A DNA stretch of 64,000 nucleotides. Source: JACJXF01 sp964404825 (GTDB lineage: Bacteria; Bacteroidota; Bacteroidia; Bacteroidales; GCA-2748055). Each line of letters begins with the position of its first letter. Within the stretch, counting starts at the first letter, position 1. Both the position numbers and the translations under genes were made by a program. Positions 16,720 to 26,291 of this stretch are shown piece by piece. The notes under the pieces were generated by a model, which was not told where the DNA came from, searched no databases, and saw only the letters and a list, made by a program, of their open reading frames with translations. The stretch covers positions 1-64,000 of the forward strand of contig CAYOLQ010000004.1 in assembly GCA_964404825.1 (NCBI GenBank), given 5' to 3'.

Positions 16720-17679
16720 CTAAGGCTTTTCTTTTATGTCGTGCCAGATTAAGGCTGCCGCACCAAGAACAGCAATGTTTTTATCCTGAAGAGCAGAAGG
16801 CAGAAGTTTAATTTTATTCCGGTAGATTGGCAGAAGGTAGTGTTCCATATATCTTCTGGTGGGCTCAAAAATCAGATCGCCCGCACAGGAAAGTCCCCCG
16901 AAAAGAAATATTGCTTCAGGACTTGTATGTGCTACAGCATCAGCCAGTTTAATTCCAAGCATTTTTCCGGTGTAGTCGAAGGCTTTTATAGCCAGGGGGT
17001 CGCCTTTTCTGGCGGCTTCGGAAATCATTTTTGCGTCGAGGTCATGAAAGCTGACATTCCGGAGTTCGCTTTCTTCAATTTCAGAAGCGATCATTTTATA
17101 CATTGTTCTTTTAATTCCGCTTGCAGAGACATAGGTTTCAAGGCAACCCTGTTTTCCGCATGCACACTGACGACCTTCGGGAACGCTAACCGTGTGACCA
17201 AGTTCACCGGCAAAACCATCGTGTCCGTACACCACCTTACCATCAACAACGAAACCGCTACCAAGACCGGTACCAAGCGTAACCATAATAAAATGTTTCA
17301 TTCCACGGCCACCACCATACACCAGCTCACCTATGGCCGCGGCATTAGCGTCGTTTGTTACAATTACCGGCACCGAGAAGTATTTTTTAAAAAGGGCTAC
17401 CAGATCGATTACGCCCTTCCACAGGAGATTTGGAGCAAATTCTATAGTTCCCGAGTAATAATTACCGTTTGGAACACCAACGCCAACACCGACAATTTCA
17501 AAATTCTGATCTTTAATTATAACTCTGAGTTTTGAAGAGAGCTCATCAAGAAAATCGTTGATATCGGGATAAATATCAGAGGGAATAGAGCCTTCATGAG
17601 TCAGTTCACCATCTTCACCTACAAATCCGAATTTTGTGAACGTTCCGCCTATATCAATTCCAATTGCACGTTTTTTCAT
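16720..17679 (-). CDS. ROK-family sugar kinase (probable glucokinase)
   Basis: 319 residues. N-terminal phosphate loop DIGGTFTKFG (9-18), sugar-binding VTNDANAAAIGE, the GTGLGSGFVVDG ATP loop, and the ROK zinc motif GHTVSVPEGRQCACGKQGCLE region with three cysteines after the histidine. Most likely glucokinase, since the next gene upstream is a glucose/galactose-type MFS transporter nine bases away; N-acyl sugar kinases share these motifs. Confidence 0.88.
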   Translation of the reverse strand: MKKRAIGIDIGGTFTKFGFVGEDGELTHEGSIPSDIYPDINDFLDELSSKLRVIIKDQNFEIVGVGVGVPNGNYYSGTIEFAPNLLWKGVIDLVALFKKYFSVPVIVTNDANAAAIGELVYGGGRGMKHFIMVTLGTGLGSGFVVDGKVVYGHDGFAGELGHTVSVPEGRQCACGKQGCLETYVSASGIKRTMYKMIASEIEESELRNVSFHDLDAKMISEAARKGDPLAIKAFDYTGKMLGIKLADAVAHTSPEAIFLFGGLSCAGDLIFEPTRRYMEHYLLPIYRNKIKLLPSALQDKNIAVLGAAALIWHDIKEKP

Positions 17680-17687
17680 TATAAAAG

Positions 17688-19178
17688 CTATTTCAGATTA
17701 TGTATTTTTTTTGGTATATGACCCTTCCATCCATAAAACGCGAGGTAAAGATAAGCAACTGCAGGTATAAAGAAAGAAAAATGGTAACCCCCCAGAATAT
17801 CAGCAACTTTTCCCTGAATAAATGGAAGAACAGCTCCTCCAAGGATAAACATTACTAAGAGGGAGGATCCCTGAGATGTATATTTCCCGAGGCCATCAAT
17901 GGCGAGAGTAAAAATATTTGACCACATTACTGAATTAAACAGGCCGATACCGATAACACACCAGATAGCAGTCATTCCTGAACTCAGGGAGGAAACGAGA
18001 AGGAGTCCCAGAACAGCAAATGAAAACACCATAAGGGTTCTGGCGGGCATTGATTTACCGATCAGAAAACCAATAATATTTATAAGGATCAGACCCAGAA
18101 AAGGGATTACATTTTGAATGGAAAAAGTTCGATCGCTTTCCAGATATACAAAAAACCAGATTAGAAGGAATCCGGATAAAGAAATGAGCAAAAGGCTGAT
18201 AATTTTATTTAAAAACCTACGCTTCTGTCCAAGAGTGTAGGCACCGATAAAACGACCAATCATTGCGCCTCCCCAGTAAAAAGCCAGATAATTTTTGGCA
18301 AGCATTTCAGGAAAACCGGCCATTTCATTCATATAGTTTATCATAACGCTTCCTATCGAAACCTCTCCCCCCACATACATAAAAATGGCAATCATACCCA
18401 AAACGAGGTGACGGAAACGAAGCGCTCCCGCTCCTTTTTCGATTGACTCAGAATTTGAGAAAACCGGAAGCCGGGTGAACTTAATCAATAATGCAAGGGA
18501 TAAAAATATAAGCGCAAAAATCAGGTAAGGCAGCTGTACTGCCAATGCAGACATTGAGTTTCCGCTATCGGTTGTAATTATATTTCCGGCCTTATCCAGC
18601 AAGGGTTGTCCCCATTCTGCAAAAAAGTGAAACACAAAATATCCGCCTATTATAGGGGCAATAGTGGTTCCGAAGGAGTTAAATCCCTGCGAAAGATTTA
18701 ATCGGCTTGAGGCTGTTGAGGAGCTTCCAAGAATAGCAATATATGGATTTGCGGCGATCTGAAGAAGTGTAAATCCTAATCCCAGAATAAACAATGCGGT
18801 AAGAAAAAGATTGTACGATTTAAAATGAGCAGCAGGATAAAATGCAAAACAGGCAATTGCAGAAACAACCAAACCGATAATCAGACCTTTTTTATATCCA
18901 ATGCGTGTAATCGGATCCCCCGAAAAATACGAAAGAAGAAAATATACTACCGAACCGATAAAATATGCCCCGAAAAATGACATCTGAACCAGCATGGATT
19001 GAGCCCGACTCAGTTCAAACATTTTTTTCAAAAAAGGTATCAGGATATCGTTCATGCAGGTAATAAATCCCCACATAAAAAAAAGAGAAGTCAGTACAAT
19101 AAATGCAGTGCGATAGCTTTTGCTATTGTTTTGGTTCTGCATCGAATCAGCAGCAACGGAAAAGTTTCCTGATGCCAT
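17688..19178 (-). CDS. FucP/GluP-type sugar:H+ symporter (MFS)
   Basis: 496 residues with twelve membrane helices. The N-terminal FFMWGFITCMNDILIPFLK block and LQIAANPYIAILG with downstream SRLNLSQGFNSFGTTIAP are signatures of the FucP/GluP family, which imports fucose, glucose or galactose. The first 20 residues are extra; translation may start at Met13 (MQNQNNSK). It forms an operon with the ROK kinase: sugar is imported, then phosphorylated. Confidence 0.9.
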   Translation of the reverse strand: MASGNFSVAADSMQNQNNSKSYRTAFIVLTSLFFMWGFITCMNDILIPFLKKMFELSRAQSMLVQMSFFGAYFIGSVVYFLLSYFSGDPITRIGYKKGLIIGLVVSAIACFAFYPAAHFKSYNLFLTALFILGLGFTLLQIAANPYIAILGSSSTASSRLNLSQGFNSFGTTIAPIIGGYFVFHFFAEWGQPLLDKAGNIITTDSGNSMSALAVQLPYLIFALIFLSLALLIKFTRLPVFSNSESIEKGAGALRFRHLVLGMIAIFMYVGGEVSIGSVMINYMNEMAGFPEMLAKNYLAFYWGGAMIGRFIGAYTLGQKRRFLNKIISLLLISLSGFLLIWFFVYLESDRTFSIQNVIPFLGLILINIIGFLIGKSMPARTLMVFSFAVLGLLLVSSLSSGMTAIWCVIGIGLFNSVMWSNIFTLAIDGLGKYTSQGSSLLVMFILGGAVLPFIQGKVADILGGYHFSFFIPAVAYLYLAFYGWKGHIPKKIHNLK

Positions 19179-19508
19179 AGGAATTAGAATGAAAGAATTA
19201 TAAAATCAGGGGATAAAAGTACTATTTTTCATGAAATAACGTAATGGATTGATAAAACCACGGGCTATTTATTTCTGCTTCGGCAGGTTGGCTTTATTGA
19301 CTGTTCTTCTGCATGCTTAATATACTCTTAGGAGCCTTGCTGCAGCAAATAATGGACAGATAGTAAAATCAAACCATTTAACGTTGAGATTTTGAGAAAA
19401 AGATGGTTGTTCGGGGGCAAAAGGCCATGAATGAAAGATTGTTCCTTATTCCACCGGGAGAAACGATTGTTATATTAAAATATTATTTAATTTAGCTGTG
19501 ATTAACTA
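19179..19508. other. Intergenic region between the sugar transporter and USP genes
   Basis: About 330 bases between divergent genes. No reading frame, RNA or clear repeat was recognised; it presumably holds both promoters. Confidence 0.4.
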
Positions 19509-20366
19509 ATGCTGTTTACGATGAAAAATTTTATTATTCCTGTCGATTTTTCAAAAGACTCTCTTAAGGGGCTTGATATTGCAGTTCTGTTTTCAAAAAA
19601 GATGCCGGTAAATATTCAAATGGTCTATGTTCAGAAGAACAGCGAAGACTATCACCCCGGATCTCTGGAAGAAGAGCACAAATTTGCAGAATCGAAATTC
19701 CATGAGATAATGAAGGAATATGAAAAGAAAATTGGAACCGACTCAAAGCTCAGGTATATTATCAAGAGGGGGAAAATTTACAAGGAGATTGTAAATCAGG
19801 CAGAGTCTTACAACAGCAGTATAATTGCTGCTTCAACTCATGGAGCCTCCGGTTTTGAGGATTTTTTTATCGGAAGCAATGCGTTTAAAATTATTTCGGC
19901 AACCGGAAAACCGGTAATAACCATCCGGAAAGGAAGTTGCCCGACTGATATAAAGAAAATAGTTGTTCCAATAAAAATGAATGTTGATACCCGTCAGAAA
20001 GTTCCCTGGGCGATTGAAATTGCTGAACTTTTTGGTGCAGAAATTCATTTAATTGCAATTTCTACTTCAAAGAATAAGAAGGATCAGGCCAGACTTAATG
20101 CATATCTTAGTCAGAGTGCTGAATTTATTAAGAAGAGGAAAATAGCTATTGTTACAAAGCAATTATTCGGAGAAAGTCTTCCAACCCTCACTATAAATTA
20201 TGCTACGGCTGTAAATGCCGATCTGGTTGTTATCGGAACCAGCCGGTTTACCGGAACCAACAAATCACTTGGCGGTTATGTGCAGGAAATTTTGAATCAT
20301 TGTCCGGCTCCCGTTCTTAGCATTACTCCCGGTGAGAAACATATTCCGGTAGGTTTTAAAGTATAG
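19509..20366 (+). CDS. Tandem-domain universal stress protein
   Basis: 285 residues: two UspA domains (about 5-140 and 146-280). Each ends with the family nucleotide motif, ASTHGASGFEDFFIGS and GTSRFTGTNKSLGG (G-x2-G-x9-G-S/T type), so ATP binding is plausible. USPs respond to starvation and stress in the cytoplasm. The first four residues precede another Met at 19521, which is an equally good start and gives MKNFIIPVDFS. Single gene. Confidence 0.9.
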   Translation: MLFTMKNFIIPVDFSKDSLKGLDIAVLFSKKMPVNIQMVYVQKNSEDYHPGSLEEEHKFAESKFHEIMKEYEKKIGTDSKLRYIIKRGKIYKEIVNQAESYNSSIIAASTHGASGFEDFFIGSNAFKIISATGKPVITIRKGSCPTDIKKIVVPIKMNVDTRQKVPWAIEIAELFGAEIHLIAISTSKNKKDQARLNAYLSQSAEFIKKRKIAIVTKQLFGESLPTLTINYATAVNADLVVIGTSRFTGTNKSLGGYVQEILNHCPAPVLSITPGEKHIPVGFKV

Positions 20367-20379
20367 AATATTTTTGAGA

Positions 20380-21180
20380 TCAGGATACTCTTACTTCTTT
20401 CAGAAATTCCCTTGTAAGTATTTTCTGCTGCATTGCCGTTGGAATGATTTTCTGAAGATAGAACAGAACCCAGTTTATTTTTAAGGGGATATAAAGAAAT
20501 TTTCCTTTGAGCAAATTTTCTACAGCTTCTTCTGCCAGTTTATCGACAGCGATTGCGGTATATCTTCCTTTTGCACCATGAGCTTCAATGCGGGCATGCG
20601 TCCCGGCGTTTGTTCTGACTCCATTTGGACACACAACACAAACACGAATATTGGAATCTTTTAATTCATAACGCAAAGCACGACTGAAGTTTACAACAAA
20701 AGCCTTACTGGCGCTGTACAGAGCTTTATAGGGAATTGAGAAAAAAGCAGAAAGGCTTCCAACATTTAATATATAAGCTTTTTGGTGTTTCTTAAGTTCC
20801 GGAATGAAATACCTGCACAATAAAACAAGTGCGCGGATGTTAACCATAATTCTTCGATCGCTGTAATCCGGATCAGAATTCTCAAAAATTGTAGTGCCTG
20901 CTACTCCGGCATTATTTATCAGGATATTTACTGCATAACCTTTAGATACAGTCCAGGTATATACTTTTTCAGGGCCATCTGTCTGCGCAAGGTCAAGCTC
21001 AAGAAAGTCGGTAAAAACATTGTATTTCAAGCGTATTTCATTCGCAACAGAAGCCAGGTCTTCACCGGGAAGGGATATCAGAAGTAAATTCATGTTTTTT
21101 CTTCCGCAGTAAAAAGCAATTGCTTTACCTATTCCTGAACTTGCACCGGTAATAAGAGCAAATTTTTTTTCAGGATTCAT
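20380..21180 (-). CDS. Short-chain dehydrogenase/reductase
   Basis: 266 residues, classical SDR. TGASSGIG (11-18) binds NAD(P), NNAG at 89-92, and the catalytic Y155-x3-K159 with an upstream serine in GSLS. The substrate is not evident. The gene overlaps the end of the upstream epimerase-like gene by 11 bases and is the last of a three-gene operon (CPBP protease, epimerase-like, SDR). Confidence 0.9.
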   Translation of the reverse strand: MNPEKKFALITGASSGIGKAIAFYCGRKNMNLLLISLPGEDLASVANEIRLKYNVFTDFLELDLAQTDGPEKVYTWTVSKGYAVNILINNAGVAGTTIFENSDPDYSDRRIMVNIRALVLLCRYFIPELKKHQKAYILNVGSLSAFFSIPYKALYSASKAFVVNFSRALRYELKDSNIRVCVVCPNGVRTNAGTHARIEAHGAKGRYTAIAVDKLAEEAVENLLKGKFLYIPLKINWVLFYLQKIIPTAMQQKILTREFLKEVRVS

Positions 21181-22174
21181 TTTTATTAAGTTTTAATTCG
21201 TTTATCCAGTTCAGAGTGTTTTTCAGTCCCGAACTCAGGCTTATGGGTTTGTATCCAAGTTCTGTAAATGCTTTCCGGCTGGAGACATTCCAGTGGTGTA
21301 TAAATTTCTTTACCAGGGGAGGTGTTATCAGGGGATCTTTTCCTGTAAGCATTGCAAACCCCAGCAGAAGCTTAGACAATAAAAGCATAAGACTTAGAGG
21401 AAAATGGATCAGAAAGTGATTTGTGCCACATTGATTTGAAAGCTCCGTAAAGAAGTCATTATACGAAACGTTTTCTCCTCCCAGAATATAATTTTCTCCG
21501 GACAACCCTTTGTCCATTGCAAGAATATGTCCGGTTACCACGTCTTCCACATACACATAGTTTCCAATGCTTTTTCCGTTTCCGGGGATCAGGTGCCAGT
21601 TGCCTTCCGAGTATTTTTTAATCATTCGCGTTACACCATTGCTCTCGCTAAGAAGTCCCGGACCATAAACGCGGGTGGGATTTACCAGAACTATTGAAAC
21701 GCCTGATTTTGCGAGTGTTTTAAGAACACCCTCCAATATTGATTTTGATGATTCGTAATGAATGAAATACTTCTCCGGTCTTATTGAAGATTCGTCAATA
21801 ATGCCATTTTCTTCAGACGGCCCGAAAACACCGGCAGTTGATGTACAGACAAACTTTCTGACTCCGGCACCCAATCCGGCGTTTATTACGTTTAAAGCAC
21901 CTTCGATGTTGAGGCGGTAAATCAATGAGGGATCCGAATCCCAGACCTTTGCAAATGCAGCTGTATGATAAACCTGTTCACAGCCGGAAATAGCAGCATC
22001 AAGACCCGGACGATCGAGAATATCCCCTTTAAAAAGAATGATATTGGGATGAATAATGGCTTCTGTTTTATTCAGGGATCGGTACAGAGCGTGTACAGTG
22101 TGTCCCTCTTCTGCCAGACGGATTGCAAGTCTGCTACCGATAAATCCGGTTGCCCCGCTTATAAAGATTTTCAT
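21170..22174 (-). CDS. NAD-dependent epimerase/dihydroflavonol-reductase-like protein
   Basis: 334 residues from the ATG at 22172-22174, which gives MKIFISGATGFIG with the Rossmann GxxGxxG at once; the open frame extends upstream to 22225 without family sequence. The catalytic YESSK (Y-x3-K) and VNPTRVYGPG fit the extended SDR/DFR group acting on sugar nucleotides, sterols or flavonol-like ketones. Substrate unknown. Its start overlaps the CPBP stop in an ATGA arrangement, showing translational coupling. Confidence 0.87.
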   Translation of the reverse strand: MKIFISGATGFIGSRLAIRLAEEGHTVHALYRSLNKTEAIIHPNIILFKGDILDRPGLDAAISGCEQVYHTAAFAKVWDSDPSLIYRLNIEGALNVINAGLGAGVRKFVCTSTAGVFGPSEENGIIDESSIRPEKYFIHYESSKSILEGVLKTLAKSGVSIVLVNPTRVYGPGLLSESNGVTRMIKKYSEGNWHLIPGNGKSIGNYVYVEDVVTGHILAMDKGLSGENYILGGENVSYNDFFTELSNQCGTNHFLIHFPLSLMLLLSKLLLGFAMLTGKDPLITPPLVKKFIHHWNVSSRKAFTELGYKPISLSSGLKNTLNWINELKLNKNES

Positions 22175-22905
22175 TTTCGGGAAAAATTTACATGCATTCC
22201 TTTGTGAGCTGCCAGAGAAAACCATTCATTGGATAGTGCCAATACAACATGAGCGAAAAATGCTATCCAGAACGAACCTGTTTGAATGGCAAGATAAGAG
22301 AGAAATATCCCGAACGGAATAGCGCCAAGGGTTTCTTTGCTTCCTTTGGGGATATGGACAAGAGAATAGAGACCTGTATTGATAAGTATAGCGGGCCATA
22401 CACCCAGCAAAGCGACAGAGGAGAACAATAAAAATCCCCGGAACAAAAACTCATACGCAAGAAGGTAGGCGATCCAGCTTAGGGCGCTTAAAATCAGTAA
22501 AGAAACCGGCCATTCTGAATTTCTGATCTGTGGGTACTGCTGAAGATTTTCCGGGCTTTTTGAATTGAAATAATTCATCGGAATGATTACACCCGATAGA
22601 ACAAGGAGCCAGATTAGGGAGGAGCGATTTGGCAAAGCCGTCCCAAAAGAAGTTAAACCGGAAGGAAAAGCAATAAAGATAATAGCCAGAGTGCTTAATC
22701 CGAAGAAAAAAACTCCGGTCAATCGCTGTATCATAACAGGTCGGACATTGCTGTTGGATAGACTTTCCCAGAGTTTAAAAGCAGGACTGTTTGTAATTAG
22801 GTTATAAAAGATAAAACCAAATGAAGCTATAGAAAAAGCAGCAATAAAGGCTTGTATTTCTTCAGAATTCGGAATGGAAGACATTTTGGTGATGTTTAGA
22901 TTCAA
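22171..22905 (-). CDS. CPBP-family intramembrane protease, atypical first motif
   Basis: 244 residues with about seven membrane helices. Motif 1 reads YEFLFRG where most CAAX/CPBP proteases have EExxxR, so only the second acidic residue is kept. Later histidines in LVHIPKG and FFAHVVLALSNEW fit motifs 2 and 3. Activity may be altered or lost. It leads an operon with the epimerase-like and SDR genes. Confidence 0.82.
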   Translation of the reverse strand: MNLNITKMSSIPNSEEIQAFIAAFSIASFGFIFYNLITNSPAFKLWESLSNSNVRPVMIQRLTGVFFFGLSTLAIIFIAFPSGLTSFGTALPNRSSLIWLLVLSGVIIPMNYFNSKSPENLQQYPQIRNSEWPVSLLILSALSWIAYLLAYEFLFRGFLLFSSVALLGVWPAILINTGLYSLVHIPKGSKETLGAIPFGIFLSYLAIQTGSFWIAFFAHVVLALSNEWFSLAAHKGMHVNFSRK

Positions 22906-23013
22906 ATTTATAAAAAGCTGAGGTTTATTTGGGAATTTTCATGGCTTTTTATGAGATAAAGCTCTTTTTTCTTTTATCTTTCGTTTTTAAAGAGCATTTG
23001 GTGAAAAGTGCAT

Positions 23014-23034
23014 TTGTCAAAAAAAATTTGACAA
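23014..23034. promoter_or_regulatory. Perfect palindrome upstream of the acyl-CoA synthetase, probable operator
   Basis: TTGTCAAA (23014-23021), five A, TTTGACAA (23027-23034). A perfect 8-bp inverted repeat 40 bases before the start at 23074, in the position expected of a dimeric regulator site. Confidence 0.5.
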
Positions 23035-23073
23035 CGCATATTTTCGTATTAATTTTAGAAAAAACATTCTTAT

Positions 23074-24726
23074 ATGCTGAAAGAGAACTTTATCGCTTTT
23101 ATTGAAAAGAGTATAATTTCCAACTGGAAAATTGATGCTCTTGCCGATTACAAGGGATCTTCATTTACTTATGAAGAGGTTGCCACCCAAATGATTAAGC
23201 TGCACATCATTTTTGAGAAAGCAGGCATTAAACCGGGAGACAAAATAGCCCTGGTAGGAAAGAACTCTGCGGCCTGGGGAATAACTTTTCTGGCTGTAAT
23301 CAGTTACGGGGCGGTTATTGTGCCAATTCTTCCCGATTTTACCCCCGATGATATTCATCATATTATAAATCACTCCGATTCGGTTATGCTTTTTACCGGG
23401 GAGCAGATTTTCGACACTCTTGATCGTAAGAAGTTGCCTGATATCAGGGCAACATTTAAGGTTAATGATTTTTCGCTTATTTATGCTGAAGGAAAATCTG
23501 AAGTACCATCTGCTGCAGAAAATATCGATCAGTTATTTGCTGATCATTTTCCAAAAGGTTTTGGTCCGGAAAATTTCCGTCTCCAGCATGTTCCAAATCA
23601 TGAGCTTGCAGTAATAAGCTATACAAGCGGAACAACCGGGTTTTCAAAAGGGGTTATGATTCCGCACAACAGTCTTATTGCAAATATCCGTTACGCTCAT
23701 GAGAATATGCCATTACTGCCCAGAGATGAGATAGTATCTTTTCTTCCTCTTGCGCACTCCTATGGTTGTGCGTTTGAATTTTTATTTCCATTTACCCTGG
23801 GATGCTATGTTACATTCCTTGGTAAAACACCATCCCCCCAAATCATTATGCAGGCGTTCAAGGAAATACGCCCGAGACTCATTCTGTCAGTACCTCTTGT
23901 TATAGAAAAGATATATAAAAAACAAATTATTCCCACCATCAGTAAACCTGTCATGAAGGTGCTGTTGGCTATTCCCGGGATCAAAGGAATACTTCACACC
24001 AAAATCAGGCAAAAACTGGTTGATGTTTTCGGGGGAAATTTTCAGGAAGTTGTTATCGGGGGAGCAGCATTTAATAAGGAAGCGGAAGTGTTTTTTAAAA
24101 AAATCGGGTTTCCTTTTTCAATTGGTTATGGAATGACAGAATGCGGACCCCTTATTGCATATGCCAACTGGGATAAAGCCAGACTGGGTGCTGCAGGAAA
24201 GATTGTTGACACAATGGAAGTTACCATCGATTCAGCAGATCCCTATACCATTTCGGGAGAAATTCTGGTAAGAGGGGAAAATGTAATGTTAGGTTATTAC
24301 AAAAATGCAGAAGCAACCCGCGATGTTCTGGATGATGAGGGGTGGATGCATACAGGTGATTTAGGATATATCGACAAGGACAATTTTATTTACATCAACG
24401 GCAGGAGCAAGAGCATGATTCTTGGAGCATCGGGCCAGAATATTTATCCTGAGGAAATTGAAGCAAAGATAAATAACATGAAATTTGTTCAGGAATCGGT
24501 TGTTATTGATGAAAATCAAAAAATCGTTGCTCTCATTTTCCCGGATAAGGAAATGATGGAAAAGCAGGGAGTGGATGAAAAGAAACTTCAGGAGATCTTT
24601 GATGATCATAAAAAACATCTGAACCACTCAGTACCGGCATTTATGAAAGTGTCGGAATTCAGGATTCATAAAGAAGAGTTTGAAAAAACACCTAAGAAAA
24701 GTATCAAGAGGTTTATGTACACCTGA
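23074..24726 (+). CDS. Long-chain acyl-CoA synthetase (AMP-forming)
   Basis: 550 residues of the ANL adenylating superfamily. The P-loop-like SYTSGTTGFSKGV, the YGMTECGP motif, the GWMHTGDLGYID motif and the C-terminal FIYINGRSKSMILGASGQNIYPEEIE region with a catalytic lysine in TPKKSIKRF are all present. It activates fatty acids to acyl-CoA via acyl-AMP. Chain length is not readable. Single gene with a palindromic operator-like site just upstream. Confidence 0.92.
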   Translation: MLKENFIAFIEKSIISNWKIDALADYKGSSFTYEEVATQMIKLHIIFEKAGIKPGDKIALVGKNSAAWGITFLAVISYGAVIVPILPDFTPDDIHHIINHSDSVMLFTGEQIFDTLDRKKLPDIRATFKVNDFSLIYAEGKSEVPSAAENIDQLFADHFPKGFGPENFRLQHVPNHELAVISYTSGTTGFSKGVMIPHNSLIANIRYAHENMPLLPRDEIVSFLPLAHSYGCAFEFLFPFTLGCYVTFLGKTPSPQIIMQAFKEIRPRLILSVPLVIEKIYKKQIIPTISKPVMKVLLAIPGIKGILHTKIRQKLVDVFGGNFQEVVIGGAAFNKEAEVFFKKIGFPFSIGYGMTECGPLIAYANWDKARLGAAGKIVDTMEVTIDSADPYTISGEILVRGENVMLGYYKNAEATRDVLDDEGWMHTGDLGYIDKDNFIYINGRSKSMILGASGQNIYPEEIEAKINNMKFVQESVVIDENQKIVALIFPDKEMMEKQGVDEKKLQEIFDDHKKHLNHSVPAFMKVSEFRIHKEEFEKTPKKSIKRFMYT

Positions 24727-24817
24727 CACACTCCGGTTTTGAATCGATATTGCGGAGATTACAGATAAACAGAGATTTCAATTTCCTTCCGGGACAATGT
24801 GTTAAATAGCCCGGCGT

Positions 24818-25483
24818 TCAGACAACGTGCTCCATTGCCTGATTAAGAAAATCGTTAAGGGATTTTAGTTCTTTCCAGGCCGAAGCGATTTCAGTCATTA
24901 TATCTGGTGATTTTAGCACTGAAGGACTAAGAGGCTTATACACTGCGTAACCTTTAAATTTCAGGAGATCAATATCCTTGTGGTCTTTGGGGTATCCCTG
25001 AGGTGCGGTTTTCAGAGTGTCACCCATAATTCCTGAAAAGTGTTTTTTAAATGAAGGCTTTTCAAGAATTGCCCTGAATTTATCAGGCTCATAAAAAATA
25101 GCTTCACGGATAGCTTTCAGTGCGGGTCCCTGAGGCATGTATTTACCTCCGGCGACAAACGATTCCGATGGTTCCAGATGAAAATAATATCCGGCCCATT
25201 CAGAGTTTTTGCCTCCGCGGGATATGTAGGCGCCAAAGTTGGTTTTGTAGGGGGACTTTTCTTTCGAGAACCTTACATCCCGGTAAATCCTGAAGGTGCA
25301 ATCCTTTGGTTCAGGAAAGCCTACTGAAGGATCGATGCTTTTAACTGTTTTAATTAGCTCAAGGACGAATTCGTCAAAGCTTTTCTTTGCGCTGAGATAT
25401 AAATTTTTGTTCTTTTCGAACCATTCGCGGTTATTGTTTTTTTCCAGGGATGACAGGAAATTCAAAATATCGGGATTAATCAT
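24818..25483 (-). CDS. DUF2461 family protein
   Basis: 221 residues. The N-terminus ILNFLSSLEKNNNREWFEKNK and the central FRIYRDVRFSKEKSPYKTNFGAYISRGGK are the family signature (TIGR02453-type). No biochemical function is established for the family. Probably cytoplasmic, with no signal peptide. Transcribed alone, 124 bases from divergent ispD. Confidence 0.9.
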   Translation of the reverse strand: MINPDILNFLSSLEKNNNREWFEKNKNLYLSAKKSFDEFVLELIKTVKSIDPSVGFPEPKDCTFRIYRDVRFSKEKSPYKTNFGAYISRGGKNSEWAGYYFHLEPSESFVAGGKYMPQGPALKAIREAIFYEPDKFRAILEKPSFKKHFSGIMGDTLKTAPQGYPKDHKDIDLLKFKGYAVYKPLSPSVLKSPDIMTEIASAWKELKSLNDFLNQAMEHVV

Positions 25484-25607
25484 AATGCTAATATAAAAGT
25501 AAAACGCATATACCGGAAAAGCAAGGTGTAAAAGTAGAGAGCAGAAAGGATAAAAGCAAAAAAGGGAATCAGATAGATAATCCAGCCATAATTCTTAAAT
25601 TTGAATA

Positions 25608-26291
25608 ATGAAAAACTCAGTTATTATGGTTGCCGGTGGCTCCGGAATGCGCATGGGCAGTGCTTTGCCAAAGCAGTTTTTGGAAATAGACGGCAAGGCT
25701 TTAATAATTTATGCCCTTGAAAAGTTTATTGCGTTTGATCCCTCAATTGAAATTATTCTGGTTCTGGGTAACAATTATTATAACTATTGGGAGAGCGCGA
25801 GACTCAAAGCAGATTTTCACTTTCCGGTTAAAATAGCAACTGGAGGAAAAACCAGGTTTCACTCGGTAAAGAACGGAATAGGCTTACTTGAGGGCGACGC
25901 GCTTGTTGGCATCCACGACGCCGTCAGACCACTTGTCTCAGTTGCGACTATCGGTAGGGTTTATGCTGCTGCAAAGGAATTTGGAAGCGCTATACCAACG
26001 ATTCCGCTTAAAGAATCAGTCAGGGAACATAAGTCAGAAAAGAGTCGGCCTTTAAACCGATCGGAAATCAGGATTGTACAGACACCCCAGGTATTCCGGT
26101 CCTCTGTACTCAGAAAATCCTATGAAACAGAATATAAAGAGGATTTTACTGATGATGCAAGCGTTGTAGAAAACGCTGGTTTTGAGTTACAACTAGTTTC
26201 AGGAGATGAATTTAATCTCAAAATCACAACCCCGGAAGATCTTGAAATAGCGAAAATATTGCTTACTCTTCAAAAACAGCATCCTCATTAG
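25608..26291 (+). CDS. ispD: 2-C-methyl-D-erythritol 4-phosphate cytidylyltransferase
   Basis: Third step of the MEP isoprenoid pathway, making CDP-methylerythritol. 227 residues with the CTP loop VAGGSGMRMGSALPKQFLEIDG (lysine contacts CTP), HDAVRPLVS, and TPQVFRSSVL followed by TDDASVVENAG. A TAAATTTG -7 box at 25596-25603 is only four bases before the ATG, so the message may be leaderless. It overlaps the end of the convergent DUF2807 gene by 29 bases. Confidence 0.95.
   Translation: MKNSVIMVAGGSGMRMGSALPKQFLEIDGKALIIYALEKFIAFDPSIEIILVLGNNYYNYWESARLKADFHFPVKIATGGKTRFHSVKNGIGLLEGDALVGIHDAVRPLVSVATIGRVYAAAKEFGSAIPTIPLKESVREHKSEKSRPLNRSEIRIVQTPQVFRSSVLRKSYETEYKEDFTDDASVVENAGFELQLVSGDEFNLKITTPEDLEIAKILLTLQKQHPH

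Noticed and set aside
16840..17535. 231-codon open frame opposite the ROK kinase
   Set aside because: Shadow of a well-supported kinase gene; composition is not protein-like.
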